Positions 55,249 to 64,000 of a DNA stretch of 64,000 bases are shown here, piece after piece. The notes under the pieces were generated by a model, which saw nothing but the letters and a program-made list of their open reading frames with translations, was not told the origin of the DNA and did not search any database. The DNA is from Lactobacillus sp. GTDB taxonomy: Bacteria > Bacillota > Bacilli > Lactobacillales > Lactobacillaceae. Made by a program: the position numbers and the translations under genes. Numbering within the stretch: the first letter of the stretch is position 1; the number at the start of each line of letters is the position of its first letter. The stretch lies in assembly GCA_022484695.1 (NCBI GenBank), contig JAKVKU010000010.1, positions 60,296 to 124,295 of the forward strand, written 5' to 3'.

Positions 55249-58200
55249 ATATATCCCGCAGAGTTTCAATGCGTTCAACCGTATTAAATAATCCGGTGAA
55301 AGAACTATCAATTAATTTATCCCTATCACTCAAGGTAACACCTTTTGGATAAATCAGTCGACCCCAGCTGGCTGTTAATCCGATTTGTTTTAAATCGCCA
55401 CTAGCTGCATTTGCATGCAACGCACTTAATAACCTACTAAATACTTGTTGTTTTTGAGCAAATTCTAACTCATTAAATTGATCAATTTTATCAATCAATT
55501 TTTCTAAACTAGTTTGATGAGTTTTCAACGGGTAGTTTTTCTGTGCTTGATCAATAACATCTCTTAACAAACTTTCAAAGCGTTGATCCACACCATCAAA
55601 GTGTGATTCAATCTGTAATCGATTTTCAGCCGTATCTTTATCTGGTGCCCCTAACAGAACCGAAATATCTTGATAGTCCACTCTCGGTAACCATAGTTGA
55701 CGAAAATTGTGCAGTTCAGTGGCTGAAGAGACCGTGACTAAGGCACCATCTTTAAGCAATAACTGGCCATAAGGCACGTGCGCCCGAATGATCTTTGCTT
55801 GGTCGTCCCCAAGTACAGTCTGTACCTTCTTTTCAAGAACACTGGCATCCTTTTTGATTTCCGGTAACCAAAGACGCAGCACATTCACTAAGCGGAATTT
55901 CTTCTTGGCATATACCAAAGCAGCATAAGCAGGCTTCAGGGAACCAAAGCCACCATATAAGTCAGCTACTTTGTCCTGACTTAACGCAACTGCCACGTGC
56001 TTATCCCCACGACCATAACGGGTTGCATTATAAAGTGGCCCAGTCTGGTTTAAAGTCATCTTAGTCACCAGCATCTTCTTGTAGTCCATAACTTGTTGTA
56101 AATAAGCTTCATCTGCGCCTGTCCAAACAATTTCTCCGGTGGTTTGGTTGGTCTGAAATTGAATATTAGGATTGGCCATTGACCCCACAATAAACGTAAA
56201 TAGCCAGGCCGCTTGGGATTGGCCAGTTTTTGCCTGAGTGTGTTGCATACTAGCGTTGGTATAACGACTATAGATAGCACCGGCCGCAGCACTAACGCGC
56301 CCCTTTTCCGTGATACCCACCTTACGACTGAACTCGCCAACAATGGTCAATAACAAAGCATCATGGGCATGATGATAGTCATTGATAACTTGATTCTTAC
56401 GAATGCCCAGATACCGGCGCATGTCGGCCGTGAGCTCAGACGGTAAAATTTCAACTTTTACATCCCTATAATACGCTCGGATCAACGCGGCTACATTTTG
56501 ATTCATTGGGTGGTTGTCTACCAAAGATTGCGCCATAAAACGCTCCTTTTGATCCGCGGAGAAATCCTGCATCTTTGTAGTCAAACTGTTAAATTTACCA
56601 GTGCTCATTAAACCCAAAGCCTTTAACTGCTGCCACCAGTCTTTGCGGGCCGCAATGATGGCGGGTTTGAGCATAGGAGAATTGGGTTGGCGGGCAGTGA
56701 TTTTAGTATGGACCAACACCCGATTAGCTAAACTATTGTTCTTAACATAGGCCTTGGGAATAATATGATCAATTTGATAATCGCTGGCTAATTTTTCCAG
56801 ATCAATTGCTTGACCCGTATAAATATCTTTGCCCTGTTGCAGATAATAGAGATATAAGCGATCATCTGCCAATTCTTCTTTAGTAATAGTTTTCAAATCT
56901 GTAACAAAGTCAGCATATTCTTTTTTCAAGGCAGGTTGACTATAAAGCTGCTGCAAATGATTAACCCGAGCATTCGTTAAAATAGCTGGCTGGCTCTCCT
57001 GGGTAAATCCAAGGTATATCCGATTGGGTTCATTTCCCACGGCCCGGGTGATTTCAGCGATAATATGAAAGGCTTGATTGATGCCCCGTTTGATATTCTT
57101 TGGCCCAGGCATATCTAAAATCCGTTGTTTCAAACTCAGATTATTTTCGGCACCGCTATTTTCTTGGTCCAACCAAGCCTTGACCCCATATCGGTCTTTC
57201 ATATCATTCACAATTTCCATAAAGTTCATTTGGGTGCTATATAACGTTTCCAGAATTGAATATTGCCCCGGTTCCCGCTCGCCTTCTAAAGCCACGTGAA
57301 CGATTTTACTGGTCAATAATTTTTGAGATAGTCGGCCCCAGCCAGTATAATGTGTTCGGGCCAGTTGCTTAACCTGCTTTCCCGACAACTCTGGGCGCAA
57401 TTTCAATTGGCGTTGTAACGCCTTACGGTCCTCAAAAACCGTTTGTAATTCCACAATTTGTTCCAGCAGTGTTAAATTTTTAGGATCATCTACAAACTCA
57501 GCGCCAAATATCCCCACAAAATAATGGTAGGTGCTCAGTGAGCTGTTTAATTTACGTTCATTCCCATTAGCAAAACTACTCAATGTTACCGGACTGCCAA
57601 ATTCTGTGGTCAAATATTCTTCAATACGTTTAACCGTAACGGTTTTATTGGCCTTAAAAACATGTTCAAAAATATCTTGCTTCACGTCAACAGCTAAGCG
57701 GTGTTTTTCAATGCGCAGATTATTCAATTCTTGCAAGACATTAAATTCTTGATAGACTAGAGAATTCTTAGGTAGGGTGGGTTCCCCCAGCAAATAAGCA
57801 TCGGTGCCAGTCATGCGCCGAATAAATTCGTTCCCAGATTTATCCCGATCAACTTTTTCCGTGTAGTTCCAAGGGGTGATGGCGCCCGATTCTTTAGGAA
57901 CCATCCAATGATTCGCGTTATTTCCCACTACTTTGTATTTAGGCACTAAAGGCCCCACATAATAAGGGACTCGAAACGTCACTAAACCCTCAATTCGATT
58001 CAGCGTCTGACCATCTTGTTCAAAAGTAGCCTTTAAGAAAGGATAGTATTGCCCCTGATTTTCAATGATTTGCTGCAATTCGTTTAAATGGAGTTGATGG
58101 GGAATCGTGCCATTCGCTTGGGTGCGTTGACGGGGCAAGAATTCATTATTGTCGATCTTCAGTGAAAATTCCATCTTTTTAGCCGCTGGGATGTCGGCTG

Positions 58201-59338
58201 CTTCAATGGCTTTAGCGAACTTCTTACCTGCTTTTGAACGCAAGTCTTCATTGTCAGTCATCAAGTCAGCATAGGCTAGGCGCAATGTCCGATTATTTGC
58301 CGGCGTTAATACATGGGATTTGATGTAGGCCCAATCGTTGCGATGGCTATTATAACGGGCCACCATGGCGGCTGAAACTGAGGTGGCATCCCCCAACAAG
58401 CTCTTTAAAGTCAGGCCGCTAAAAGCGGTATAAAGCGTTGTCAAAAATTCGCGCTGTTCGTCAGATAAAGCCGGATTATCTCCAAAGGCCGCTAATTTCT
58501 CTTCTAAATCATTATCGGTAAATTTGAATTTAAAATCTTTTTGGTCTTCTTTAGGAATCCCAGCCAATTGAAAAATAGCCATTAAGTCCACTTGGTTCCC
58601 TACCAAGGCGCTTAAAATCGCCTTAAATATCCTTTTATTAGGTTGCTGGGCGGCATTATTGAACCCCATTAGGGCCATATTCGCCCTATCTGTAGGGGAT
58701 AAGGTCATGTTCGTTAAGCCTTTAAAGATGACTTGTTGGTCCACTAGATCCACAATTTTAAAATCTGGGAAGGCTTGGTCGTAAAAGGCAGCCATTTGGC
58801 CAATAAAAGTATTGATGTCAAAGGCTGCGCTGGCATTGATTGGCCCTTCACCTCTGAGAAAATTGCCTCGAAACTTAATAATATGATGGATAGCCAAATA
58901 AACTTCTCTTAAATCATGTTGTTTAGTATCCGTCATTAATTTTAGCCGTAAATGATAAATGGTGGGATAGGTCTCATGAAATTGGTGGTCCAAAGCAACA
59001 TCGTCAAACAAAGGGGCCGCTGAATACTTGCCCTTGTTTTGCTGATCTGCTGGATGCACCCAGGCATACTTTAACCGCGGTAAAAAGTTAGCATCTACCT
59101 TAGCCAATTCGGAGGCAAATACTTCGTTCAATGCCCGCAGCCGCCAACGCCGGCGACTTAAACGCCGCCGGGTAGTCCGAAAATCACGGCGTTCTTCAGC
59201 AGTTTTGGCTGGGTTGAATAAGCGCACGCCTAAGATATTGTTCCCCTTAGCCCGCAGTAAACGATAGTGATCATCAACGGCTGCAAAACCGACACTATTC
59301 ATGCTAATGTCTAGACCTAAACTATAATCTATTGTCAT
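55247..59338 (-). CDS. cas9: Cas9 homologue (type II-A-like) with two degenerate nuclease sites
   Basis: 1363 aa, the same size as S. pyogenes Cas9 (1368). Order: RuvC-I (YSLGLDISMNSVGFA, D10 kept), arginine-rich bridge helix (about 50-70), REC lobe (YPTIYHLRLKLM, IKFRGNFL), RuvC-II, HNH, RuvC-III (YHHAHDALL, H990 and D993 kept) and a full PAM-interacting C-terminus. In RuvC-II, IYLGFTQESQ has G777 where IVIEMARENQ has E762. In HNH, DHII keeps D857/H858, but the ungapped N863 position is T881 (HTKITARQ). Nuclease activity is therefore doubtful, while RNA and DNA binding regions look intact. No cas1, cas2 or csn2 is near. The ATG follows GGAG by 7 nt. It is placed between rplA and the TPM gene. 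Confidence 0.92.
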   Translation of the reverse strand: MTIDYSLGLDISMNSVGFAAVDDHYRLLRAKGNNILGVRLFNPAKTAEERRDFRTTRRRLSRRRWRLRALNEVFASELAKVDANFLPRLKYAWVHPADQQNKGKYSAAPLFDDVALDHQFHETYPTIYHLRLKLMTDTKQHDLREVYLAIHHIIKFRGNFLRGEGPINASAAFDINTFIGQMAAFYDQAFPDFKIVDLVDQQVIFKGLTNMTLSPTDRANMALMGFNNAAQQPNKRIFKAILSALVGNQVDLMAIFQLAGIPKEDQKDFKFKFTDNDLEEKLAAFGDNPALSDEQREFLTTLYTAFSGLTLKSLLGDATSVSAAMVARYNSHRNDWAYIKSHVLTPANNRTLRLAYADLMTDNEDLRSKAGKKFAKAIEAADIPAAKKMEFSLKIDNNEFLPRQRTQANGTIPHQLHLNELQQIIENQGQYYPFLKATFEQDGQTLNRIEGLVTFRVPYYVGPLVPKYKVVGNNANHWMVPKESGAITPWNYTEKVDRDKSGNEFIRRMTGTDAYLLGEPTLPKNSLVYQEFNVLQELNNLRIEKHRLAVDVKQDIFEHVFKANKTVTVKRIEEYLTTEFGSPVTLSSFANGNERKLNSSLSTYHYFVGIFGAEFVDDPKNLTLLEQIVELQTVFEDRKALQRQLKLRPELSGKQVKQLARTHYTGWGRLSQKLLTSKIVHVALEGEREPGQYSILETLYSTQMNFMEIVNDMKDRYGVKAWLDQENSGAENNLSLKQRILDMPGPKNIKRGINQAFHIIAEITRAVGNEPNRIYLGFTQESQPAILTNARVNHLQQLYSQPALKKEYADFVTDLKTITKEELADDRLYLYYLQQGKDIYTGQAIDLEKLASDYQIDHIIPKAYVKNNSLANRVLVHTKITARQPNSPMLKPAIIAARKDWWQQLKALGLMSTGKFNSLTTKMQDFSADQKERFMAQSLVDNHPMNQNVAALIRAYYRDVKVEILPSELTADMRRYLGIRKNQVINDYHHAHDALLLTIVGEFSRKVGITEKGRVSAAAGAIYSRYTNASMQHTQAKTGQSQAAWLFTFIVGSMANPNIQFQTNQTTGEIVWTGADEAYLQQVMDYKKMLVTKMTLNQTGPLYNATRYGRGDKHVAVALSQDKVADLYGGFGSLKPAYAALVYAKKKFRLVNVLRLWLPEIKKDASVLEKKVQTVLGDDQAKIIRAHVPYGQLLLKDGALVTVSSATELHNFRQLWLPRVDYQDISVLLGAPDKDTAENRLQIESHFDGVDQRFESLLRDVIDQAQKNYPLKTHQTSLEKLIDKIDQFNELEFAQKQQVFSRLLSALHANAASGDLKQIGLTASWGRLIYPKGVTLSDRDKLIDSSFTGLFNTVERIETLRDI

Positions 59339-59415
59339 TGCCTTGCTCCGTTTCTGAATAATAGTAATGTCTTAATTCTAACAAAAAATACCGTCTTATT
59401 ACATATTATCCCCAA

Positions 59416-59447
59416 CAAAAAAACGCCTATCCCACTGGATAGACGCT
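59416..59447 (-). terminator. terminator of the rplK-rplA unit
   Basis: GCGTCTATCC-N3-GGGATAGGCGTTTTTTTG on the minus strand, between rplA and cas9. It insulates cas9 from the ribosomal transcript. Confidence 0.85.
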
Positions 59448-59462
59448 AAATTAATGTTTAAT

Positions 59463-60152
59463 TTAAAATGATGCAATATCAACTTTGACACCAGGGCCGA
59501 ATGTTGATGTGATAGACAAGCTCTTGATATAGTTCCCTTTGGCAGAAGCAGGACGAGCCCGAACAATTGTGTCTTGTAAACTACGGAAGTTTTCAAGCAA
59601 TTGGTCTTCTGTAAAGGATACCTTGCCGATTGGGGCATGGACGATACCTTGTTTGTCAACACGGTAAGTGACTTGACCAGACTTGATATCGTTAATGGCT
59701 TTAGTAACATCCATTGTAACGGTACCAGTCTTAGGGTTAGGCATTAAGCCTTTAGGACCCAAGACACGGCCTAAACGACCAACTTTGGCCATCATAGGTG
59801 GTGTGGCAACGGCAACGTCAAAGTCTAACCAGCCGCCTTGGATCTTTTCAACTAAGTCATCGGAACCGACGATATCAGCGCCAGCTTCTTCGGCTTGTTT
59901 AGCTTGATCGCCTTCCGCAAATACGACGACTTTTTGTGTCTTACCAGTACCATTAGGTAAAACCAAAGCCCCACGAATTTGTTGGTCAGCTTGTTTTGGA
60001 TCAACAGATAAGTTATAAGCAACTTCAACAGTTGCATCAAACTTAGCATAGTTTGTTTTCTTTACTAAATCGACAGCTTCGTTAACAGGATAGCTTTTGC
60101 CAGCTTCAACCTGTTTTGCTGCTTCGATGTATTTCTTGCCTCTCTTGGCCAT
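59463..60152 (-). CDS. rplA: 50S ribosomal protein L1
   Basis: 229 aa. The ATG at 60152 ([13 protein letters not shown]) follows AAGGAGG. The C-terminal signature region is intact ([17 protein letters not shown]). It forms the mobile L1 stalk. Confidence 0.98.
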   Translation of the reverse strand: MAKRGKKYIEAAKQVEAGKSYPVNEAVDLVKKTNYAKFDATVEVAYNLSVDPKQADQQIRGALVLPNGTGKTQKVVVFAEGDQAKQAEEAGADIVGSDDLVEKIQGGWLDFDVAVATPPMMAKVGRLGRVLGPKGLMPNPKTGTVTMDVTKAINDIKSGQVTYRVDKQGIVHAPIGKVSFTEDQLLENFRSLQDTIVRARPASAKGNYIKSLSITSTFGPGVKVDIASF

Positions 60153-60246
60153 TAAAATTTTCCTCCTTGCAAATGTGGTCACAGGGTCTTACGCCCTCCC
60201 ACTTGATTTCACGGTTTTAACCGCTAATCCGTCATACTAAAAGCAA

Positions 60247-60672
60247 TTAATCTTTGACAGTGAAGCCCATGCTTCTAGCTGTACCTTCAACCATGCGCAT
60301 AGCAGCTTCAACGTCTGTAGCGTTTAGGTCTTGCAGTTTTGTTTCTGCGATTTGACGAACTTGATCCTTAGTTACTTCTGCAACCTTTTTAGTATTAGGT
60401 TCGCCAGAACCGTGTTCAACACCAGCGGCTTTTTTCAATAAAACAGCGGCTGGAGGAGTCTTAGTTACGAAGTCAAATGAACGATCCTCATAAACTGTAA
60501 TGACTACTGGAATTAACATGCCAGCTTGGTCAGCTGTACGGGCATTAAAATCTTTGGTGAAACCCATGATATTAATGCCGGCTTGACCTAATGCTGGACC
60601 TACTGGAGGAGCTGGTGTTGCTTTACCAGCAGGAATTTGTAATTTAACGATGTTTGCTACTTTTTTTGCCAC
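60247..60672 (-). CDS. rplK: 50S ribosomal protein L11
   Basis: 141 aa. [29 protein letters not shown] is the thiostrepton-region N-terminal domain, and the end is [12 protein letters not shown]. It is 94 bp upstream of rplA. Confidence 0.98.
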   Translation of the reverse strand: MAKKVANIVKLQIPAGKATPAPPVGPALGQAGINIMGFTKDFNARTADQAGMLIPVVITVYEDRSFDFVTKTPPAAVLLKKAAGVEHGSGEPNTKKVAEVTKDQVRQIAETKLQDLNATDVEAAMRMVEGTARSMGFTVKD

Positions 60673-60831
60673 GAGACATTGCCTCCTTTAGTCCGTGTTG
60701 TGGTATAAATGGCGATAGAAATTTCGCCTCCCACGTGTATGAAAACATACTTGAATAATATACCATGGGTCCTACCCCAAATCAAGGGGATTTATGTTAA
60801 ACTGAGTTCAAAATCTCTTGGAGGTGTCTTC

Positions 60832-62292
60832 ATGGAATCTGCCTTATCCTTGGCAAAGGCTATTCGCAACCAGCAAGTATCCAGTATTGAACTCATTGAG
60901 CAGGCTGAAAACCGCATTGCCCAATTGAACCCTAAATTAAATGCAGTGGTCCATACCCGCTATGAAGCGGCTAAACAAGAAGCCGCCCAACTAAAAGACA
61001 CGGGTCAACCCTTTTTAGGGGTGCCCTTATTGATCAAAGGTCTGGGGCAAGACATCGCCGGCAGTCCAGCTACTTTGGGTTCAAAGTTATTTGAAAATAC
61101 CCTTGCCCAAGCTACGGACAACTATGTTCAACGGCTACAGGCTATGGGCTTTATCATCATTGGCCAGACCAATGTGCCTGAATTTGGCTTTAAAAATATC
61201 ACCGATGCCCAGATTTATGGCCCGGCCAAGAACCCTTGGAACCCGGCCTTTTATTCTGGGGGCTCTTCGGGTGGTGCCGCCAGCGCCTTAGCCAGTGGCA
61301 TGGTCAGCTTGGCCACTGGCAGTGATGGGGGCGGTTCTATTCGCATACCGGCCTCATTTTCCGGCTTGATCGGCCTCAAACCCACCCGGGGTCGGGTACC
61401 GGTGGGACCTGGGGAATACCGCAGCTGGCAAGGAGCGGCCATCAACTTTGCTTTGACCACCAATGTGGCCGACACGCTGGCTTTCTTAAAGGGTATCCAA
61501 ACCCTGCAGCCAGCAGCGCCCTTTCAAACACCCCTGATCCCCAGCGCTGATTTTCAGACCATGACCACCCCGCCAGCTCGCTTAAAAGTTGCCTTCACCA
61601 CCGAATCTCCAGTGGGGACCCCAGTCAGTGCAGCCGCCAAAGCAGCGGTTTTAGAAGCCATCACGTTGCTGGAGAAACAAGGTTATGCCGTCACGGAAGT
61701 CAAACCCGATCTCAATGGCCGGCAATTAATGGACAGTTATTTTGTCATGAATGATGGGGAAACCGCCGCTATGGTAACTGCCTTTGAGCGCTTAACAAGG
61801 CAAGCCATCACCAAGGACCAAATGGAGCCCATCTCCTGGGCTATTTATCAAGCCGGTCTAGCCACCACCGCGGCGGAATATAGTTTAGCCTTGAGCAGTT
61901 GGGACCAGGCGGCCGCCACCATGGTGAACTTCTTTAACGATTATGACGTCTACCTCACCCCCACCACGGCTAAAACTGCCCCAGCCCTGACCCACCAATT
62001 CCAGTCACCCCTGATGCAGGCTCAAATTGCCCAGGTAGAAAATCTAAGCCCTAAAGAACGGCAAAATTTGGTCTACGACTTCTTTTATGACAGTTTGACC
62101 TACTCACCCTTTACCCAATTGGCCAATTTAACCGGCCAGCCGGCCATTAGTTTACCCACCTATGTGGATAAAAAATCTGGCCTGCCCCTGGGGATTCAAT
62201 TCATGGCCAACAAAGGTCAAGAGGGCTTGTTATTGCAATTAGCCAGCCTATTTGAAAACCAAGGTTGTTTCAAATTATTCACCCAACTGTAA
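60832..62292 (+). CDS. amidase-signature family amidohydrolase
   Basis: 486 aa. The Ser-cisSer-Lys triad is visible: Lys in [12 protein letters not shown], and serines in [14 protein letters not shown] and [13 protein letters not shown]. It resembles GatA but stands alone without gatB or gatC, so a general amide hydrolase is likely. The ATG at 60832 follows GGAGG by 7 nt. It is on the opposite strand to nusG and rplK and so interrupts the usual nusG-rplK linkage. Confidence 0.88.
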   Translation: MESALSLAKAIRNQQVSSIELIEQAENRIAQLNPKLNAVVHTRYEAAKQEAAQLKDTGQPFLGVPLLIKGLGQDIAGSPATLGSKLFENTLAQATDNYVQRLQAMGFIIIGQTNVPEFGFKNITDAQIYGPAKNPWNPAFYSGGSSGGAASALASGMVSLATGSDGGGSIRIPASFSGLIGLKPTRGRVPVGPGEYRSWQGAAINFALTTNVADTLAFLKGIQTLQPAAPFQTPLIPSADFQTMTTPPARLKVAFTTESPVGTPVSAAAKAAVLEAITLLEKQGYAVTEVKPDLNGRQLMDSYFVMNDGETAAMVTAFERLTRQAITKDQMEPISWAIYQAGLATTAAEYSLALSSWDQAAATMVNFFNDYDVYLTPTTAKTAPALTHQFQSPLMQAQIAQVENLSPKERQNLVYDFFYDSLTYSPFTQLANLTGQPAISLPTYVDKKSGLPLGIQFMANKGQEGLLLQLASLFENQGCFKLFTQL

Positions 62293-62307
62293 GGTGCAGC
62301 CAATAAC

Positions 62308-62646
62308 TTAAGGCTTAATATAACGATAGCCCGCGTCTTGCAGGGCCACTAAATCGGCCACCCCCGCTGGCACTACCAACACCCCAGTGGGTAGGAAGTC
62401 CGGCGTGATGTCGTGGCTGGCCATGGCATTTTGACAGGCGTGAAACTGAATGCCTGCCTGTTGCAAGGAAGCAATCTTAGCTTGTATTTGGGGTTGGAGG
62501 TAACCGGTAATGGCCGCGCCATTCACCAGGACCACCACGTCATAAGTCAGCTGTTGGTCCTGGCCATATTGCCAGAGGTTTTGCACGTTGGCTAGGGCGT
62601 GGGACCATTTATCTAATGCATCAATATGAAAAACTGCTTTGGGCAT
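62308..62646 (-). CDS. DsrE/DsrF-like family protein
   Basis: 112 aa. The alpha/beta fold has the VVLVNGAAITGYL strand-loop and a single mid-protein Cys in FHACQNAMASHDI, where sulfurtransferase relatives carry the active cysteine. The ATG at 62646 follows AAAGGTG. The precise role is unknown. Confidence 0.7.
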   Translation of the reverse strand: MPKAVFHIDALDKWSHALANVQNLWQYGQDQQLTYDVVVLVNGAAITGYLQPQIQAKIASLQQAGIQFHACQNAMASHDITPDFLPTGVLVVPAGVADLVALQDAGYRYIKP

Positions 62647-62679
62647 GTCGATCACCTTTCTATCTGCTATTGAAAAAAC

Positions 62680-62722
62680 TCAACGCCTGGCATTCTAAAA
62701 GAACGCTAGGGTTGAGCTTTTT
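62680..62722 (-). terminator. terminator overlapping the end of the alpha/beta hydrolase gene
   Basis: AAAAACTCAAC ... GTTGAGCTTTTT with inner GCCTGGC / GCTAGG pairing. The hydrolase stop codon lies inside the stem. Confidence 0.8.
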
Positions 62723-63602
62723 CGTTGCGCCATAAAAAATCTACAATATTTTCATCCACTAAGGCATTTTCATGGAGTAAACTATGGGCCGCCCCGGGAC
62801 CGCGCATCAAAGCTTGGGCATAGTGATGCTTGGTCCCCTGCAAAATAAAGGCCAAGGCAAAGCTACTATCCGAAGAAACACTGCCATCGTGTTGGACCCG
62901 GGTACTGGGTAAAATATTGCCCACGATATTTAAAAAATCGATGGGTTTAGGAATACGATCAATATTGTCCTTTAAAAACCGATAGATGGGGGTTCGATGC
63001 TCGGGTCCTTTGCGGGTCAGGCGATAACTGAAGATCTCCCGTTCATCCCGGCCCAGTTCAAAATCATTGAAGGGCCCGGCAATGGTCACCACCTTGGCTA
63101 CTTGGGGCAGCTTGGGGGTGTTGCCAAAACGGGCACAATAAGCCACCACCGTCACGGCCCCCATGGAGTGGCCCACCAGGTTCACCCGGGGAATACCTTC
63201 ATGATACAAGTAAGCCAACAAATTATGGAGCCATTCAGTCTGGGCCCAGACGTTAGCCGTCCCCTTTTTAAAGAGGACCTGAATTGTGGGGTTCAACGCC
63301 CCACCTAATTGGCCCTTCCAAGTAAAGCGCCCATCGGCAAAAATCTTCACCACCGCCACCTTGTCAGCCACTTGGCTGCGTTCAAAACGCTGCAGCATAT
63401 GGCCAAAGGAATAGCGATTGCCCCGGTAACCGTGGACAAAAACGGTGGGAATATTGGCATAGTCAATATCTGGCCGCTTTTGAATGGGCTTATAGGGGAC
63501 GGTCCCCATACGGGTGAAATCCACCACAAAAAATACCAGGCCACTGAAAAGAATCAGGCCCAATAAGGTCACAAGGTAAAATAGATACGACACATTTATC
63601 AC
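62706..63602 (-). CDS. membrane-anchored alpha/beta hydrolase (DUF915-like)
   Basis: 298 aa. An N-terminal helix (about 5-27) anchors it. HGYRGNRYSF is the oxyanion region, GHSMGAVTV carries the nucleophile Ser, and HSLLHEN near the C-terminus supplies the His. It is of the cell-surface hydrolase type common in lactobacilli. The substrate is unknown. Confidence 0.8.
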   Translation of the reverse strand: MINVSYLFYLVTLLGLILFSGLVFFVVDFTRMGTVPYKPIQKRPDIDYANIPTVFVHGYRGNRYSFGHMLQRFERSQVADKVAVVKIFADGRFTWKGQLGGALNPTIQVLFKKGTANVWAQTEWLHNLLAYLYHEGIPRVNLVGHSMGAVTVVAYCARFGNTPKLPQVAKVVTIAGPFNDFELGRDEREIFSYRLTRKGPEHRTPIYRFLKDNIDRIPKPIDFLNIVGNILPSTRVQHDGSVSSDSSFALAFILQGTKHHYAQALMRGPGAAHSLLHENALVDENIVDFLWRNEKAQP

Positions 63603-63617
63603 GACCAGCCAAGTTAA

Positions 63618-64000
63618 TTACAGCTTGTCAACCTGATCAAAGTCTAATTCAGCACTTGTCTCACGGCCAAACATATCAATATTAACTTTCAATTTTAGTT
63701 TTTCATTATCCACTTCTGTGACTTTCCCAACTAAACCAGAAAAAGCCCCTTCAGAAATCTTAACAGATTCGCCAGTTTCAAAGTCAATGTCGGAATGGCG
63801 TTTGCTCATCCCTAATTGATGTAAGATGTTTTGAATCTCCTCATCCAACAATGGTGCTGGTTTACTACCAGCACCGTGACTGCCCACGAAACCAGTGACC
63901 CCAGGGGTATTCCGCACGACGAACCAGGATTGATCGGTCATGACCATTTCCACTAAGACATAGCCGGGGAAGGTCTTTTTCATGATTTCCTTGTCCTTGC
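63618..64000 (-). CDS. nusG: transcription termination/antitermination factor NusG (3' part)
   Basis: The last ~127 codons are present, and the frame continues to the window edge (KDKEIMKKTFPGYVLVEM). The end of the NGN domain, then the KOW domain (GESVKISEGAFSGLVGKVTEVD) are seen. The N-terminus lies outside the window. Confidence 0.95.
   Translation of the reverse strand, partial: KDKEIMKKTFPGYVLVEMVMTDQSWFVVRNTPGVTGFVGSHGAGSKPAPLLDEEIQNILHQLGMSKRHSDIDFETGESVKISEGAFSGLVGKVTEVDNEKLKLKVNIDMFGRETSAELDFDQVDKL

Noticed and set aside
54200..55250. A CRISPR array next to cas9
   Set aside because: I looked for regularly spaced ~36-nt repeats. Only one good repeat-like segment and one weak one are present, 166 bp apart, with no regular spacers.
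59339..59462. A guide target in the cas9 promoter (autoregulation as with tracr-L)
   Set aside because: The 20-nt guide from 54376-54395 has no seed match in the cas9 upstream region.
60153..60246. An L1 autoregulatory leader between rplK and rplA
   Set aside because: A short inverted repeat is possible, but I could not identify the conserved L1-binding motif.

Overview
The window looks like a chromosomal segment of a member of the Lactobacillaceae. The evidence is the gene order and the protein types: tadA-ffs-dnaX-ybaB-recR-yaaL, tmk-darA-holB-ricT-yabA-rsmI, tsaB-rimI-tsaD, groES-groEL behind a CIRCE operator, rex beside an ABC-F ATPase, and nusG/rplKA/rplJL. There are also many GTG/TTG starts behind strong GGAGG ribosome binding sites, and an araBDA/araR sugar cluster. 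I do not name a species.

Layout. 0-13 kb is a plant or host glycan island: a GH78 alpha-L-rhamnosidase, a GPH-type symporter, a GH2 beta-glucuronidase translationally coupled to a GH59 (galactocerebrosidase-fold) enzyme, a GH88-type unsaturated glucuronyl hydrolase and two LacI-family regulators. LacI-type operators lie in the divergent promoter regions, and an apparent structured small RNA sits between the symporter and uidA. 13-21 kb holds mutL, mutS, a RicA/YlbF-family gene, ymdB, a KimA-type potassium transporter and a small conserved gene. 21-27 kb holds groEL-groES with CIRCE, a CPBP membrane protease, rex and an ABC-F ATPase with a leader-peptide/terminator arrangement in front. 27-35.5 kb is a complete L-arabinose module (transporter-araB-araD-araA, araR, galM) that appears to be placed between the ABC-F gene and tsaD. 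35.5-52 kb is conserved housekeeping: the t6A genes, mgsA, asparaginase, the replication and recombination block, the SRP RNA, tadA and mprF. 52-64 kb is the ribosomal protein region: rplL and rplJ with an L10 leader, rplA, rplK and the 3' part of nusG.

The most unusual part is 54.2-59.4 kb, between rplJ and rplA. A full-length type II-A-like Cas9 (1363 aa) stands alone, with no cas1, cas2, csn2 or CRISPR array in the window. In ungapped comparison with S. pyogenes Cas9, written from memory, it keeps Asp10, His840, His983 and Asp986. The RuvC-II glutamate (E762) is Gly777 and the HNH asparagine (N863) is Thr881, so both nuclease sites appear to have lost a metal ligand. Downstream is a well-formed tracrRNA gene. 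About 0.7 kb further, on the other strand, a consensus sigma-A promoter and a Rho-independent terminator bracket a ~150-nt RNA with a single CRISPR-repeat-like segment. That segment pairs with the tracrRNA anti-repeat over almost its whole length, including the canonical GA / NNGU bulge. Together these look like a naturally nuclease-dead, guide-directed DNA-binding system rather than an immune locus. Its function and target are inference.
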